Of a DNA stretch of 64,000 bases, positions 14,201-27,949 are shown in pieces (within the stretch, counting starts at the first letter, position 1; the number at the start of each line of letters is the position of its first letter). A program made the translations under genes and the position numbers. Location: the NCBI GenBank assembly GCA_038025085.1, contig CM076144.1, positions 14,353,501 through 14,417,500 on the forward strand. Reading direction: 5' to 3'. The notes beneath the pieces were generated by a model. That model was not told the origin of the DNA and made no database searches. It saw only the letters and a list, made by a program, of their open reading frames with translations. The DNA is from Tetragonia tetragonoides. Its lineage: Eukaryota; Streptophyta; Magnoliopsida; Caryophyllales; Aizoaceae.

Positions 14201-15839
14201 ATGAGTGTGATTCTGATTCCTCCCATTATTGTGGGTGACAGAGACTCATGAATTGACTAGGAAAGAGAAAGATAGACAGACGGACACGGTGCTAACTTTG
14301 AACAAATGCTAACATAAAACTATGGAGCTAATATACATACATACATGGTACATCACATGTCATTTCCTTTGTTTTTCTCTACTTTGGTTATGAGTTTTCG
14401 GATTATTATAGTGAAAGTGATTTTAAGCAAAAAGAAGTAGAAATTTGGTGGGTACTTTACAACTCATCATGGTTCGGTCAATTCAATTAATTAAGTTCAG
14501 TGGACTTGTATGTTTCAATTCAATTATCAATTTTTTTTATGCATATGAGTGCGTTTTTTAAGGCTAAATTAAAATTAACTGAATTGATCAACATATATCA
14601 TTATTGAAATGAAATGATAATTACTGAATTGAATTGAACTGAAAATCACTGATTTAATACAAGATTACCGTTGAATTGGAATGAACGAACTGAACTGAAC
14701 TGAACTGACTAGATAAAATCTAAACAACACACCCTTAATATTCAATTCAGTTTTAGTTAAGTAAAGTTCAATTTAATTTTAGTTTAGTGAAAAGAACAAT
14801 CTTGTACTAATGATAAAATTTAGAGAAATAAATTTATATTTGTAATTGTATTTTAACTTTTCATGAAAGACAATTTCACTTTTCCTTGATTAAAAAAAAA
14901 GACTACCAAGTATTATTTCACGACAAAATGACCCTCTTAATTGAAAGTTTACTTTCTTACACAAATTTTTGTATACCACTATTTTCAAATATTAAAAATG
15001 CTTAAAATGTTGGTAGAAAAGGAACAACATTATGACTCTCTAGCATAATATAGTCGTTAATTTCAAATAGGTTACTCAGTTAGGTTTGGTGATTAGACTG
15101 ATATATCATATATGATTTGGTGGCCTCGTGCCTTTTAGACCCTACTAACTGGACAAATTAAATCAGTATGGGTTCTCACAACACACGAGTCAAAGTTGTC
15201 TTCCAAAACAATGTCCCAACCTTGTTACTACACAGAAATGACAAGTTAAGATTATTACTGTTGACTTTTATATATGCTTGTTTTTTGATATATATTTTTT
15301 TCCCATTGCAGTGATTGAAGCAATGGAGAGTCAACTAAATATCATGGCTAATAGAGGAGATGGTCCTGGGCGTATTAAACTGTCACTTTAACAGCTTATA
15401 AACGTCCAGTCCAAAATGAAGTCACTCAACACCATAAGTAAGACTTTAGATTGGATTCGTTCCAATGGTGTAGTTGCTGCGGTAGATTACAACCATAGAG
15501 GACGGGAAAAGGTCGTAATTAATCAAATATTTCTTAATATATGAACTCGTACGGCGTAAGGTTTGGTAGAAACAATGGGATGGGAGATATAACGCCAAAG
15601 TTGATCCATTTCGGTTACGCAATGAAGGAAATCTATGCAGTTTAGTTTGAGTAATTTCTAGTTGTTTTTTGTTTATTATATTTATCAATTTCTAATTTTC
15701 AAGAATATGTATTAAGTATGTTGAACTAGACCTACGAGGTTCTCAGTAAGTAAAACTCTGAAGAGTTTATTAGAATGTAAGAGGAAATGGTGAAGATCAC
15801 TTGTGTTGTAGGAGCAGTTCTCGGCAATCTACTATAAAA
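14201..15839. other. Upstream spacer of the six-exon gene, with an AACTG microsatellite and an unrecognised segment
   Basis: A short AACTG repeat at about 14688-14709 varies in copy number among units. At 15300-15560 a stretch starting after CCCATTGCAG has a more coding-like base composition on the plus strand (pieces read MESQLNIMANRGDGPG and KTLDWIRSNGVVAAVDYN) but is broken by stops. I do not recognise it; it may be a decayed exon of a lost gene. Confidence 0.4.
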
Positions 15840-18800
15840 ACCAGCCAATTTGCAAGAGCACTTCAATATTACAGGAATCATGCATTTTCGACAGACATCC
15901 TCAAGATCTGAGTGTCTCTTCATCTGGACAAAAATACGGACAAAGCTTTCCTACCACAGATAGGAACACCATATCATCGTTTAAACGAGATTCCGTATCT
16001 GAACAGAAAAACTCTTCTTTTCCAGTATCACATTGATATATCGACATGGAAGACATTGCCACACAATATCATTGAAAATGGAGAACTAACTCATTACACA
16101 CTTGCCAGTTTGTTACAATAAGGTGTTATCAGCCAGAGAGAGAGAGGTACAGGCCAGGGTCTTAAAATAGCGTACTTCATTACACACTTGCCAGTTTTGT
16201 TACAATAAAGGGTTCATATGCAGATATTTCTAGCCATTAAGACATATAAGTAATTAACTTATTAGCAGAGCCCTCTAGCCTAGATAACACAGCATTATGC
16301 TAACATGTTGTGAAAGCCAAGCCCAAAAGCTACCAAAGTCCAGCATCTACCATATAAACCTGATTTCACCACAACAGACATTGTAAATCATCAGTGAACA
16401 AACATGCCAATGCACTCATGCAAAACAGCTTTTACACATTACAACATTTTTAAATGAAAGTTCAGATATTAATTTGCGTCTCAAAACTCTCGTCCATTGA
16501 AACACGGGTTCAGAAGTTCTCTTCTACCCTGAATTATCAATCACACCCACTGATGATATCTAAGTCATGAACAGAGCATCTACTGAGGTTTGAATGGTGA
16601 GTGTTAATTCTTACACATATACCTGTAACTAAACAACCAATTGTCTAATTGCATGTCACATTTTCAATCAAGAATATAATTTAAACTTGGAAAGGACACC
16701 ATAACTGAGCAGAGAAACTCATCTTTCCCCTCACAAAGGTTAAAATCCTACGCACAAACATCCTACCCCCCTAAATTAACAATATCAAACATCAAACAAA
16801 AAATCTCAAGCCGTAGACAGCACAGCATTATGCTCAGAGAATGTGAAAAAAACCAAGCCACAAAAGCAACCAGAGTCCAGCATCTACCATACAAACCTGA
16901 TTTTGCCACAACAGACATTGTAAATCGTCAGTCAAAACATCCCAATGTGCTCATGCAAAAATGCTTTAGACATTACGGTATTTTTAAATAAAAGTTAAGA
17001 CATGTCAAAGTCCATCACACACTCTCCTCCAATGAAACATGTCTTCAGAAGTTCTCTTCTATCCAGAATTATCAAAATCATTCAATCATTCAAACCCATT
17101 GATAATAGCTAAATCATGAACAAAGCATCTAGTTAGGTTTTGAATGGTGAGTGTTGTTTCTTACACAATATATACCTGTAGAACGTAATTGAGCAAACCA
17201 AATTGTCTGATTGCATGTCACATTTTCAATCAAGAATACAAATGCAGCCAAATACTATCCCTAAGAGCATCAACTACTCATATCAATTCCATAACGTCTC
17301 AATGAAGATAATTTAAGATTTTTAAAGGAGACCACAACTGAGCAGATAAACTCATCTTTTCCCGGGAAATTACAAAGGAGACCACAATTTTGCTACAAGC
17401 ATAATTATCCTATCTCCCACAATTAAAAACATCCAAGATCAAACAAAAACAAATAACAAGATTCAAGGATGGCGTTCTACTACGTGAACGAGGCATACCA
17501 CAACAGACATTGTAAATCATCAGTGAACAAACATGTCAAAGCGCTCATGCAAAAATGCTTTACACATTATAGGTACGACATGTCAGTATCCATCTTAAAC
17601 TCTCCACGGGTTCAGAAGTTCTCTTCTAGCCAGAATTATCAAAAATCATTCACACTCACTGATGATATGTAAGACATGAGCAGAGCATCTAGTGAGGTCT
17701 TGAATGGTGATGAGTGTTCTTTCTCACACAAGACATAGTTGTAGACCGTAACTAAACGAGACCAAATTGTATGATTGCATGTCACATTTTCACTCAAGAA
17801 CATAAATGGAGCCAAATTCTATCCCTACGAGCATCAACTACTCACATCAACTCCATAACTTCTCAACGAAGATAATTTAAGATTTTGAAAGGAGACCACA
17901 ACTGAGCAGATAAATACATCTATCCCCGGGAAATTACAAAGGAGACAACAATTTTGCTAGAGGCATAATTATCCTATCTCCCACAATTAAAAACATCCAA
18001 CATCAAACAAAAACAAAAACAAATAACAAGATCTACGAATGCCGTTCTACTATGTGAACGAGGCATACCACAACCGACATTGTAAATCATCAATGAACAA
18101 ACATGCCAAAGCGCACATGCAAAAATGCTTTACACATTACAGTTAAGACATGTCAATTTCCATCTTAAACTCTCCACGGGTTCAGAAGTTCTCTTTTACC
18201 CAGAATTATTGAAAATCATTCACACCCACTGATGATATGTAAGTCATGAACAGAGCATCTAGCGAGGTCTTGAATGATGAGTGTTCTTTTTCACACAAGA
18301 CATAGTTGTAGACCGTAACTAAACAAGACCAAATTGTATGATTGCATATCAAATTTTCAATCAAGAATATAAATGGAGCCAAATTCTATCCCTACGAGCA
18401 TCAACACTCACATGAGTCACATCAACTCCATAACTTCTCAATGAAGATAGCTTAAGATTTTGGAAGGAGACCATGACTCAGCAGATAAACTCATCTTTCC
18501 TCGGGAAATTTACAAAGGAGACCATAATTTAGTTACAGGCATAATATCCTATCTCCCGAAATTAAAAATGTCAAACATCAAACAAAAACAAATAACAAGA
18601 TTCAAGGATGGCGTTCTACTAAATGAACAAGGCATACCACAACCGACATTGTAATCATCAGTGAACAAACATGCCAATGCGCTCATGCAAAAATGCTTTA
18701 CACATTACAGCATTTTAAAATTACAGTTAACACATGACAATTTTGATCTTAAACTCTCCTACAATGGAACACGGGTTCAGAGGTTATCTTCTACCCAGAA

Positions 18801-19398
18801 TTATAAAAAATCATTCACACCCACTGATGACATGTAAGTCATGAACAGAGCATCTAGTGAGGTCTTGAATGATGAGTGTTCTTTCTCACACGAGACATAC
18901 TTGTAGACCGTAGCTAAACAAGACCAGATTGTATGATTGCATGTCACATTTTCAATCAGGAATATAAATGCAGCAAAATTCTACCTAAGAGCATGAACTA
19001 CTCACATCAAAAACATCACTTTTCAATGAAGATAATTTAGATTTTTTAAAGGAAACCATAATGCAGCAGAGAAACTCATATTTCACCTCACAAAGGTTAA
19101 AGCTATACTGCTACAGCCATAATCATATACACAAACATTGTATCTACCAAAATTAAAAATATCCATTAAAAGCAAATCACAAAATTTAACGATGGCGTTC
19201 TACTACGTAAACTAGTCATAAAAGTACTTGATACTAGAAGAGAGCAGCCAAAAAACATGTTTATTGCTGGGTTAGAGCCGAGGCATGCAACTACTGTTTT
19301 GCAACAAGAGAAAGACAAACAAATAAATAAACAACACTAATTTCAAAGGGAGTATAATAATATACAACTAATGCAGTGGAGTATAGTTTAATAGTTAC
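15840..19398 (-). repeat. Inverted paralogue of window ~1195-2870 with five ~570-bp monomers, unit 1
   Basis: Read on the minus strand, this matches the 3' flank of the first gene, with moderate divergence, out to the segment at about 2700-2870 (GTTTTTCTGTTCAGATAC and CTCAGATCTTGAGGATGT are shared). The monomer core containing ACAACAGACATTG or ACAACCGACATTG occurs near 16369, 16906, 17498, 18068 and 18636, so five monomers against two at the first locus. Exons 3-5 of the gene are missing: about 40 bp after the exon 2 donor the sequence jumps to the equivalent of about 1195. Open frames here, for example at 17469, 18460 and 15912, are by-products. Confidence 0.8.
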
Positions 19399-19782
19399 CT
19401 AGACGCAGAAATACGTTTAGCAGCAGTGTCAATACCACCTCCACCACGGCTCTTCATCGACCTAACGCCATAAACCCTTAAAACCCAAAAACATTGTCAG
19501 AAACCCTAATTGAAAAGGGAAAATCACCCTAATTGAAATTGAAAAATCGAAAAAGGAAATTCAAGGAATCAATTTCAAAGAGAGATGATAGAAATGGAGC
19601 ATAAATAAAGCCCTAGAAAAGGAAAAGAAGAGAAGAAGAAAGGAGATGGGAAAATGATACCTCGATTTAGGGTTGAACAATCTCCTGGCGACAGCAGAAT
19701 CACGTTGATCAAAATAGACAGTTTTGTTGCGGGATCGTAAGTTGTAAGATGAATTTTGCTTAGATAATCTGGTTACCGCCAT
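19399..19782 (-). pseudogene. 5' fragment of a DUF3615-like gene (exons 1-2 only), unit 1
   Basis: Exon 1 is 19782-19661 (MAVTRLSKQ...RRLFNPKS) and exon 2 is 19476-19399 (VYGVRSMKSRGGGG...). Exon 2 is clearly homologous to exon 2 of the gene at 104-184, and the intron between them also matches positions 1-103. The splice sites are intact with phase 2 at both junctions. Exons 3-5 with the conserved domain are gone. The upstream in-frame ATG at 19872 would add a low-complexity Arg/Glu/Lys stretch encoded by a CT-rich 5' UTR, so I prefer the ATG at 19782. With an intact promoter it could still be transcribed, as a short peptide or as a non-coding RNA through the minisatellite. Confidence 0.75.
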
Positions 19783-19932
19783 TATCAAAGCTTGAGTTTT
19801 TCTCTCTCTTCTCTTCTCTCTCTGCGTGGTTTTCTTCCTCTCTCTAAGCTTCACTGTTTTCTGCTCTCTCAAGTCTTTTTCTCTCTACTGTAGCTAGTCT
19901 TAACACTAATGGTGGTAATAATAATGTGCGCT

Positions 19933-19942
19933 CCTTTTATAA
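19933..19942 (-). promoter_or_regulatory. TATA box of the 5' gene fragment, unit 1
   Basis: TTATAAAAGG on the minus strand lies about 150 bp upstream of the ATG at 19782, followed by a CT-rich leader when viewed on the plus strand. This is a typical plant core promoter layout and implies a start site near 19905. Confidence 0.6.
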
Positions 19943-20457
19943 ATGCTACACCGCCTTTTTTTTTCTTTCCTTTTTTCTTATAAACCGCCATTCTTATTAT
20001 TTTCCTTTCCTTTTTATTTTAATCCCGCGTCCTTTTTGTTTGGCAGTTTCTTTTTCTTTCCTTTTTGTTTGTTTTTTGTTGTTGCTGCTTGCGTGACCCA
20101 CAAGGACACTAAAAGAACGTGTTTGTTATTTATGCAGTTTCCTAGCAAATAGGGTCAGCACGCACAACGAACTCATTTTTGCTTTCGCAAGTTCAAAGAT
20201 GTGGCCATCATCAGTATCAATCTTTAATTTTCAGTACAATACAATACAAAACTCCCTCACTTAAGTAGTTTACCTCATCACCTGAATTATTGACAGGCTT
20301 TACGTACCAAAATACTTTTTGTGTTTTTGGAAATTGTATTGATACACTCATTTTCATGAATGAGTTAGCAAATTCTCACTGGTTTGTAAAGTAATGGGTT
20401 AAAAAAATAAAAAGAAAAGCCCCTTCATAATTATTCATTTTTTAGTGATCTTCATAA

Positions 20458-20463
20458 TCTATA

Positions 20464-20547
<84 letters not shown>

Positions 20548-21342
20548 TGGATGTTGCACATTGTTAGATGGACACCTAGGCATCTATGTAGGTGCTTACT
20601 ATTATCATCATTTGACATGTGTAATCCATGTCATACAAACAATTAATGTTTTACATTCATACATTGAATTTGATGCACATTTAATTAACTCATGATTCAA
20701 TGTATGTGGTTAATTTAATTAGTTTGACTATTAAGTGATTAATTAATATATTTTGAGGAAATTAATGTATTATAATTGTTGAAATTTATTTGGATCAAAT
20801 ATAAAAATCTATATTGAGTCAAAATAAATTATTCGATTTGGAATGAACATTTAGATCGACATTTAAATTGTAATTTTGGTTTTGACTTGGGCTTATTCAT
20901 TTGGAGTTCCAATTCAAAAAATTCCAACTTAATTTCAATCGATCCATTTGATACTTATGATATGTTTTTATTGGAATGGATACCGCAGTAAAATATTAAT
21001 AGTAGTATGGTTGCATTAGTGGTAGTGGTGATATATTGGACTGGATATTGGACACTAGATAATGGAGTAAATTGCAATAAAAATAATAAACAAGTTTGGT
21101 ATACAAACCAACAGATTTATATCATGATTGACGATAAATGAGATATTGTATACGAAGTATTTTTTATACTTTGTCCTACAAATGATGCAATATTGTAAGT
21201 TTGTAGCATATTAAAGGGATATGACATTTGCATACTTATGGTCCAGATATGATATATGCGAAATATATCTTGAAATATACATTTATAAATATTTTATTTA
21301 ATATTAACACACAAACCGTGCATCGCACGAGAATGTAACTAG
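20458..21342 (+). mobile_element. Helitron-like element, unit 2
   Basis: Same ends as in unit 1. The TA tract near its 5' end (to 20546) is roughly twice as long as in unit 1. Confidence 0.6.
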
Positions 21343-24099
21343 TTATACCTAATAATAAATATATAATTGTTCCTACTAATTAGATGTGATATATACTCCC
21401 TACAGTAATTTATCATTTAACCTCATATGTTACTAAAATAAACATATGATTGTTTTAATTTTATTAGAGTAAAAATGAGGATAGCATACGCTCGATATGT
21501 ATGAGAATCATTGTCTTTTTTTTCCTATTACAATGGTTTGTGGTGGCATTATGTAAAGTAACTAATGACCGTCATTTGTGTGGCATTATAATATAAACTC
21601 TACAAGTTTGTAGGACCAATTTATTCTTATTTTTTGATTATTTTTGTCCTTTGCCTGGCCACACCTGCGAATCTGCGATGGGAATCTTGCTTGTTGTAAC
21701 TTGTTTCGACACCTGAAGCTTCCAACTTATTAAACCTTTATTTTTTATTAGAAAATTGATTGTCTCCTACAAAGGAGACTCATGCTTACTAAGATTCCCA
21801 CAAGGAAACATAATTGCTAAAGTCCTAGAAACAAGTCAAGCAAGTGATGAATAATTACACGTAGAAGGAAAGTTGAAGTCCAAAAGCTATGTTCAACCAG
21901 TGTATTACCAAAGCGCCAAAGCGGTAAGGAGTAAAAGACGGGTGAATGGGGGATAACTGTGTGTGTCATTCATTCCAGATTTTCTTGTTCTTTGGAAATT
22001 TTATGACCCTTCTAATTCTGTATGTGCATATCATGATGTGTCAAATTGTTCCTAAGTTGTTACTTGCATCTTCAATAATGGCTAGATGTTAAAGAAAAAT
22101 TAAAAATATTCCACTAGTATAATTTGTAGTCTTGGCCATTCATTTCTTTCGGATCATATAAAATATTGAACTACTTATTATTAATAATAGTGTTGATCAA
22201 TTCCTTTCGCAAAATGAAAAATTGTCATTCGTCAATGTAAAAAAAATAACTAATTAATATAGCTATAGTTCGGATTATACTATTAACCATTTCAAAGACT
22301 ACTACAATATCAAATATAAATAGGCTATTTTATTTCAAAGCCAAATATAAATAAAAATAAATCAAATCGTCCTCATCTCATCACACATCCTCCAGCTATC
22401 TTTAACTTTGAGTACGTACAGTACTAGCACAAATATCAAAGTGTACGTACGTTGCCAACGGTTTTGGATTTCCAACTATTTGACAGCTTTAGCCTTTATT
22501 TCATTTGTCTTGTACGTCCTTTTTTTATAACTTCAGTCCAAATTATTCCGTACCTAAATATCTCCCTTCCCCTAGTCCCCATGACCCCCTTTTTTTTGTT
22601 GCAAAGTGCAGTCCCATGACCCTTTTTCAGTACTCGTTTGGAGTATCATTTTGGTATTTTCATGGATTAAAAAATTAAACTAGAGCAATTATTATTACGT
22701 ACAATCAATGTCACTCCTCTCAAGCTTTCATATCACTCTACTCAAAAGTTTTAGTGGTTGACAATCACTATAATATAAGACTAATCATTATCTAACTACA
22801 ATATTAATTAGTTAGATCCAAATAAAAAATATAATAACTTGTTTTATCAGTAAATATAAATTTTATTAATGATTACGCATTTGCTAAAATACAACATTAG
22901 TGGAAATAAGCTACTACGTGTCACGAAATTATTACTCGCTTCTAAAAAATGGTTTTGAACATATATATTCAGTCTAAATAAATGAATTAAGGATCAAGTC
23001 TTCAACATCGTTGGCGAATGAAGGCAATTAACTACTGATCGTAAGAGTGAAGGGATTAATTTATCTCAAACATTGCTTTAGAAAAATAAAATGTTTTTGA
23101 TACCTTAGCAAAATACCTTCTTTTTTTCTGGACAGTAATTTTAGCAAAACACTATTATTGTTGCGCGTGAAAATGTTTTATTATTCGTTATCTACAGGCT
23201 ACAGCTCTTTTTTCTGGTTTGTGATATTAAGTACCCTAATAAGTACCGTTGTCGATCACTGTTTTGATATGTTTCTTGATAAGTTCTGCTTCAAATACCT
23301 AAATAAATTTCAAGCTGGGATGATGAAGACCAAGGGTCTTACCAATTGCCATGCAGTTATTATTTCTATGCATGGTTGTTCCTAGATAGAAATAACTGTG
23401 GAGGCTTAAGAAAAATACACTGATGATAATATGAGGCACCTTTTTGCAAGTTAATTACTTGTTTTACTTGAAAATTTCAGGTTTTATAGTTTTCACCGAA
23501 TAAAAAATATGTTGAGATATCAATTAATTAAGATTAAATTAGTCTTCAGTACCATACATATATAAAAGCACGCAATTAAGATGTTGTTTGAAGTACTAAA
23601 TAAACTAGAATTGGGGAATTCTAGCTCTATTACAAATCATAGTAATACATATCATAAGCTTGGTATGTGCGTGGGATCGATCGTCACATACATAAAATGT
23701 AACAAAATTATTACAAGCCTCGATCTAGTTCATCAGTCATACGATCTAGATGTTCAACTAACACCGATAATAGAATCACTAGCATAATATTAATTGAACC
23801 ATAAGCGCAAATAATTAAGTGCTACTTGATTGTTAATAATAAGCTAGCTAGGGTTGATCAAAAACACTGCAGCAACAATTACATTGTTGAAAGATCAAAG
23901 ATACACCCACAGCCCACTGTACTATTATAAGTTATAACCTGATGTCACCAAGGACAAAAAAAAAACATAAATTGTGAGTTAATTAAATTACAACCATGCA
24001 GGGAAAGTCAGAAGAGTAGGTATGAGAAGGCGCAGCTTACCCATACAATAGAGATTTGCAGCTAGCCAAAGTTAAAAGGACAACGACTTAGAATAATTA

Positions 24100-26070
<1,971 letters not shown>

Positions 26071-27949
26071 GATAATGGTAACTAGCTAGTTATTGTTGAT
26101 GATGCTAATTAACTAACTTGGTATTGCTAATGAACTAATAATGTATTAATGGTGGATGGAAGTCCCGATGATAATTCAGAAACTGTATGTGTGACGATCA
26201 ATGAAGCTCTGAAATAGGCACCCAATGTCTTTGGTCTCTCCTTATGCTCATTCATTTAAATGAAGCCAATAAGTCCTTTTGCAGGAGAATCTTTGAACTA
26301 TATATGATGAGTGTGATTCTGATTCCTCCCATTATTGTGGGTGATAGAGACTCAAGAATTGACTAGGAAAGAGAAAGATAGACAGACGAACACGGTGCTA
26401 ACTTTGAACAAATGCTAACATAAAACTATGGAGCTAATATACATACATACATGGTACATCACATGTCATTTCCTTTGTTTTTCTCTACTTTGGTTATGAG
26501 TTTTCGGATTATTATAGTGAAAGTGATTTTAAGCAAAAAGAAGTAGAAATTTGGTGGGTTCTTTACAACTCATCATGGTTCGGTCAATTCAATTAATTAA
26601 GTTCAGTGGACTTGTATGTTTCAATTTAATTATCAATTTTTTTTATGCATATTAGTGCGTTTTTTAAGGCTAAATTAAAATTAAATGAATTGATCAACAT
26701 ATATCATTATTGAAATGAAATGATAATTACTGAATTGAATTGAACTGAAAATCACTGATTTAATACAAGATTACCGTTGAATTGGAATGAACTGAACTGA
26801 ACTGAACTGAACTGACTAGATAAAATCTAAACAACACACCCTTAATATTCTATTCAGTTTTAGTTAAGTAAAGTTCAATTTAATTTTAGTTTAGTGAAAA
26901 GAACAATCTTGTACTAATGATAAAATTTAGAGAAATAAATTTATATTTGTAATTGTATTTTAACTTTTCATGAAAGACAATTTCTCTTTTCCTTGATTCA
27001 AAAAAAAGACTACCAAGTATTATTTCACCACAAAATGACCCTCTTAATTGAAAGTTTACTTTCTTACACAAATTTTTGTATACCACTATTTTCAAATATT
27101 AAAAATGCTTAAAATGTTGGTAGAAAAGGAACAACATTATGACTCTCTAGCTATAATATAGTCGTTAATTTCAAATAGGTTACTCAGTTAGGTTTGGTGA
27201 TTAGACTGATATATCATATATGATTTGGTGGCCTCGTGCCTTTTAGACCCTACTAACTGGACAAATTAAATCAGTATGGGTTCTCACAACACACGAGTCA
27301 AAGTTGTCTTCCAAAACAATGTCCCAACCTTGTTACTACACAGAAATGACAAGTTAAGATTATTACTGTTGACTTTTATATATGCTTGTTTTTTGATATA
27401 TATTTTTTTCCCATTGCAGTGATTGAAGCAATGGAGAGTCAACTAAATATCATGGCTAATAGAGGAGATGGTCCTGGGCGTATTAAACTGTCACTTTAAC
27501 AGCTTATAAACGTCCAGTCCAAAATGAAGTCACTCAACACCATAAGTAAGACTTTAGATTGGATTCGTTCCAATGGTGTAGTTGCTGCGGTAGATTACAA
27601 CCATAGAGGACGGGAAAAGGTCGTAATTAATCAAATATTTCTTAATATATGAACTCGTACGGCGTAAGGTTTGGTAGAAACAATGGGATGGGAGATATAA
27701 CGCCAAAGTTGATCCATTTCGGTTACGCAATGAAGGAAATCTATGCAGTTTAGTTTGAGTAATTTCTAGTTGTTTTCTGTTTATTATATTTATCAATTTC
27801 TAATTTTCAAGAATATGTATTAAGTATGTTGAACTAGACCTACGAGGTTCTCAGTAAGTAAAACTCTAAAGAGATTATTAGAATGTAAGAGGAAATGGTG
27901 AAGATCACTTGTGTTGTAGGAGCAGTTCTCGGCAATCTACTATAAAAAC

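Noticed and set aside
15912..16121. Plus-strand 69-codon frame (SLHLDKNTDKAFLPQIG...)
   Set aside because: It lies antisense within the inverted 3'-flank paralogue; the corresponding part of the first locus has no such frame.
17469..18654. Plus-strand frames beginning MAFYYVNEAYHNRHC and MEGDHDSADKLIF
   Set aside because: They are within the 570-bp minisatellite, differ in frame between monomers and lack splice or promoter context.
16262..19270. CRISPR-like array
   Set aside because: The repeats are ~570 bp diverged monomers in plant DNA, with no short repeat and spacer pattern.
19484..19540. Telomere-like AAACCCTAA motifs
   Set aside because: Only isolated copies occur within intron 1 of the 5' fragment; this is a common plant promoter or intron motif, not a telomeric tract.
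19783..19872. N-terminal extension MREQKTVKLRERKK upstream of the 5' fragment
   Set aside because: It is encoded by the CT-rich leader, is low complexity, and an ATG at 19782 is followed by normal protein sequence; treated as 5' UTR.
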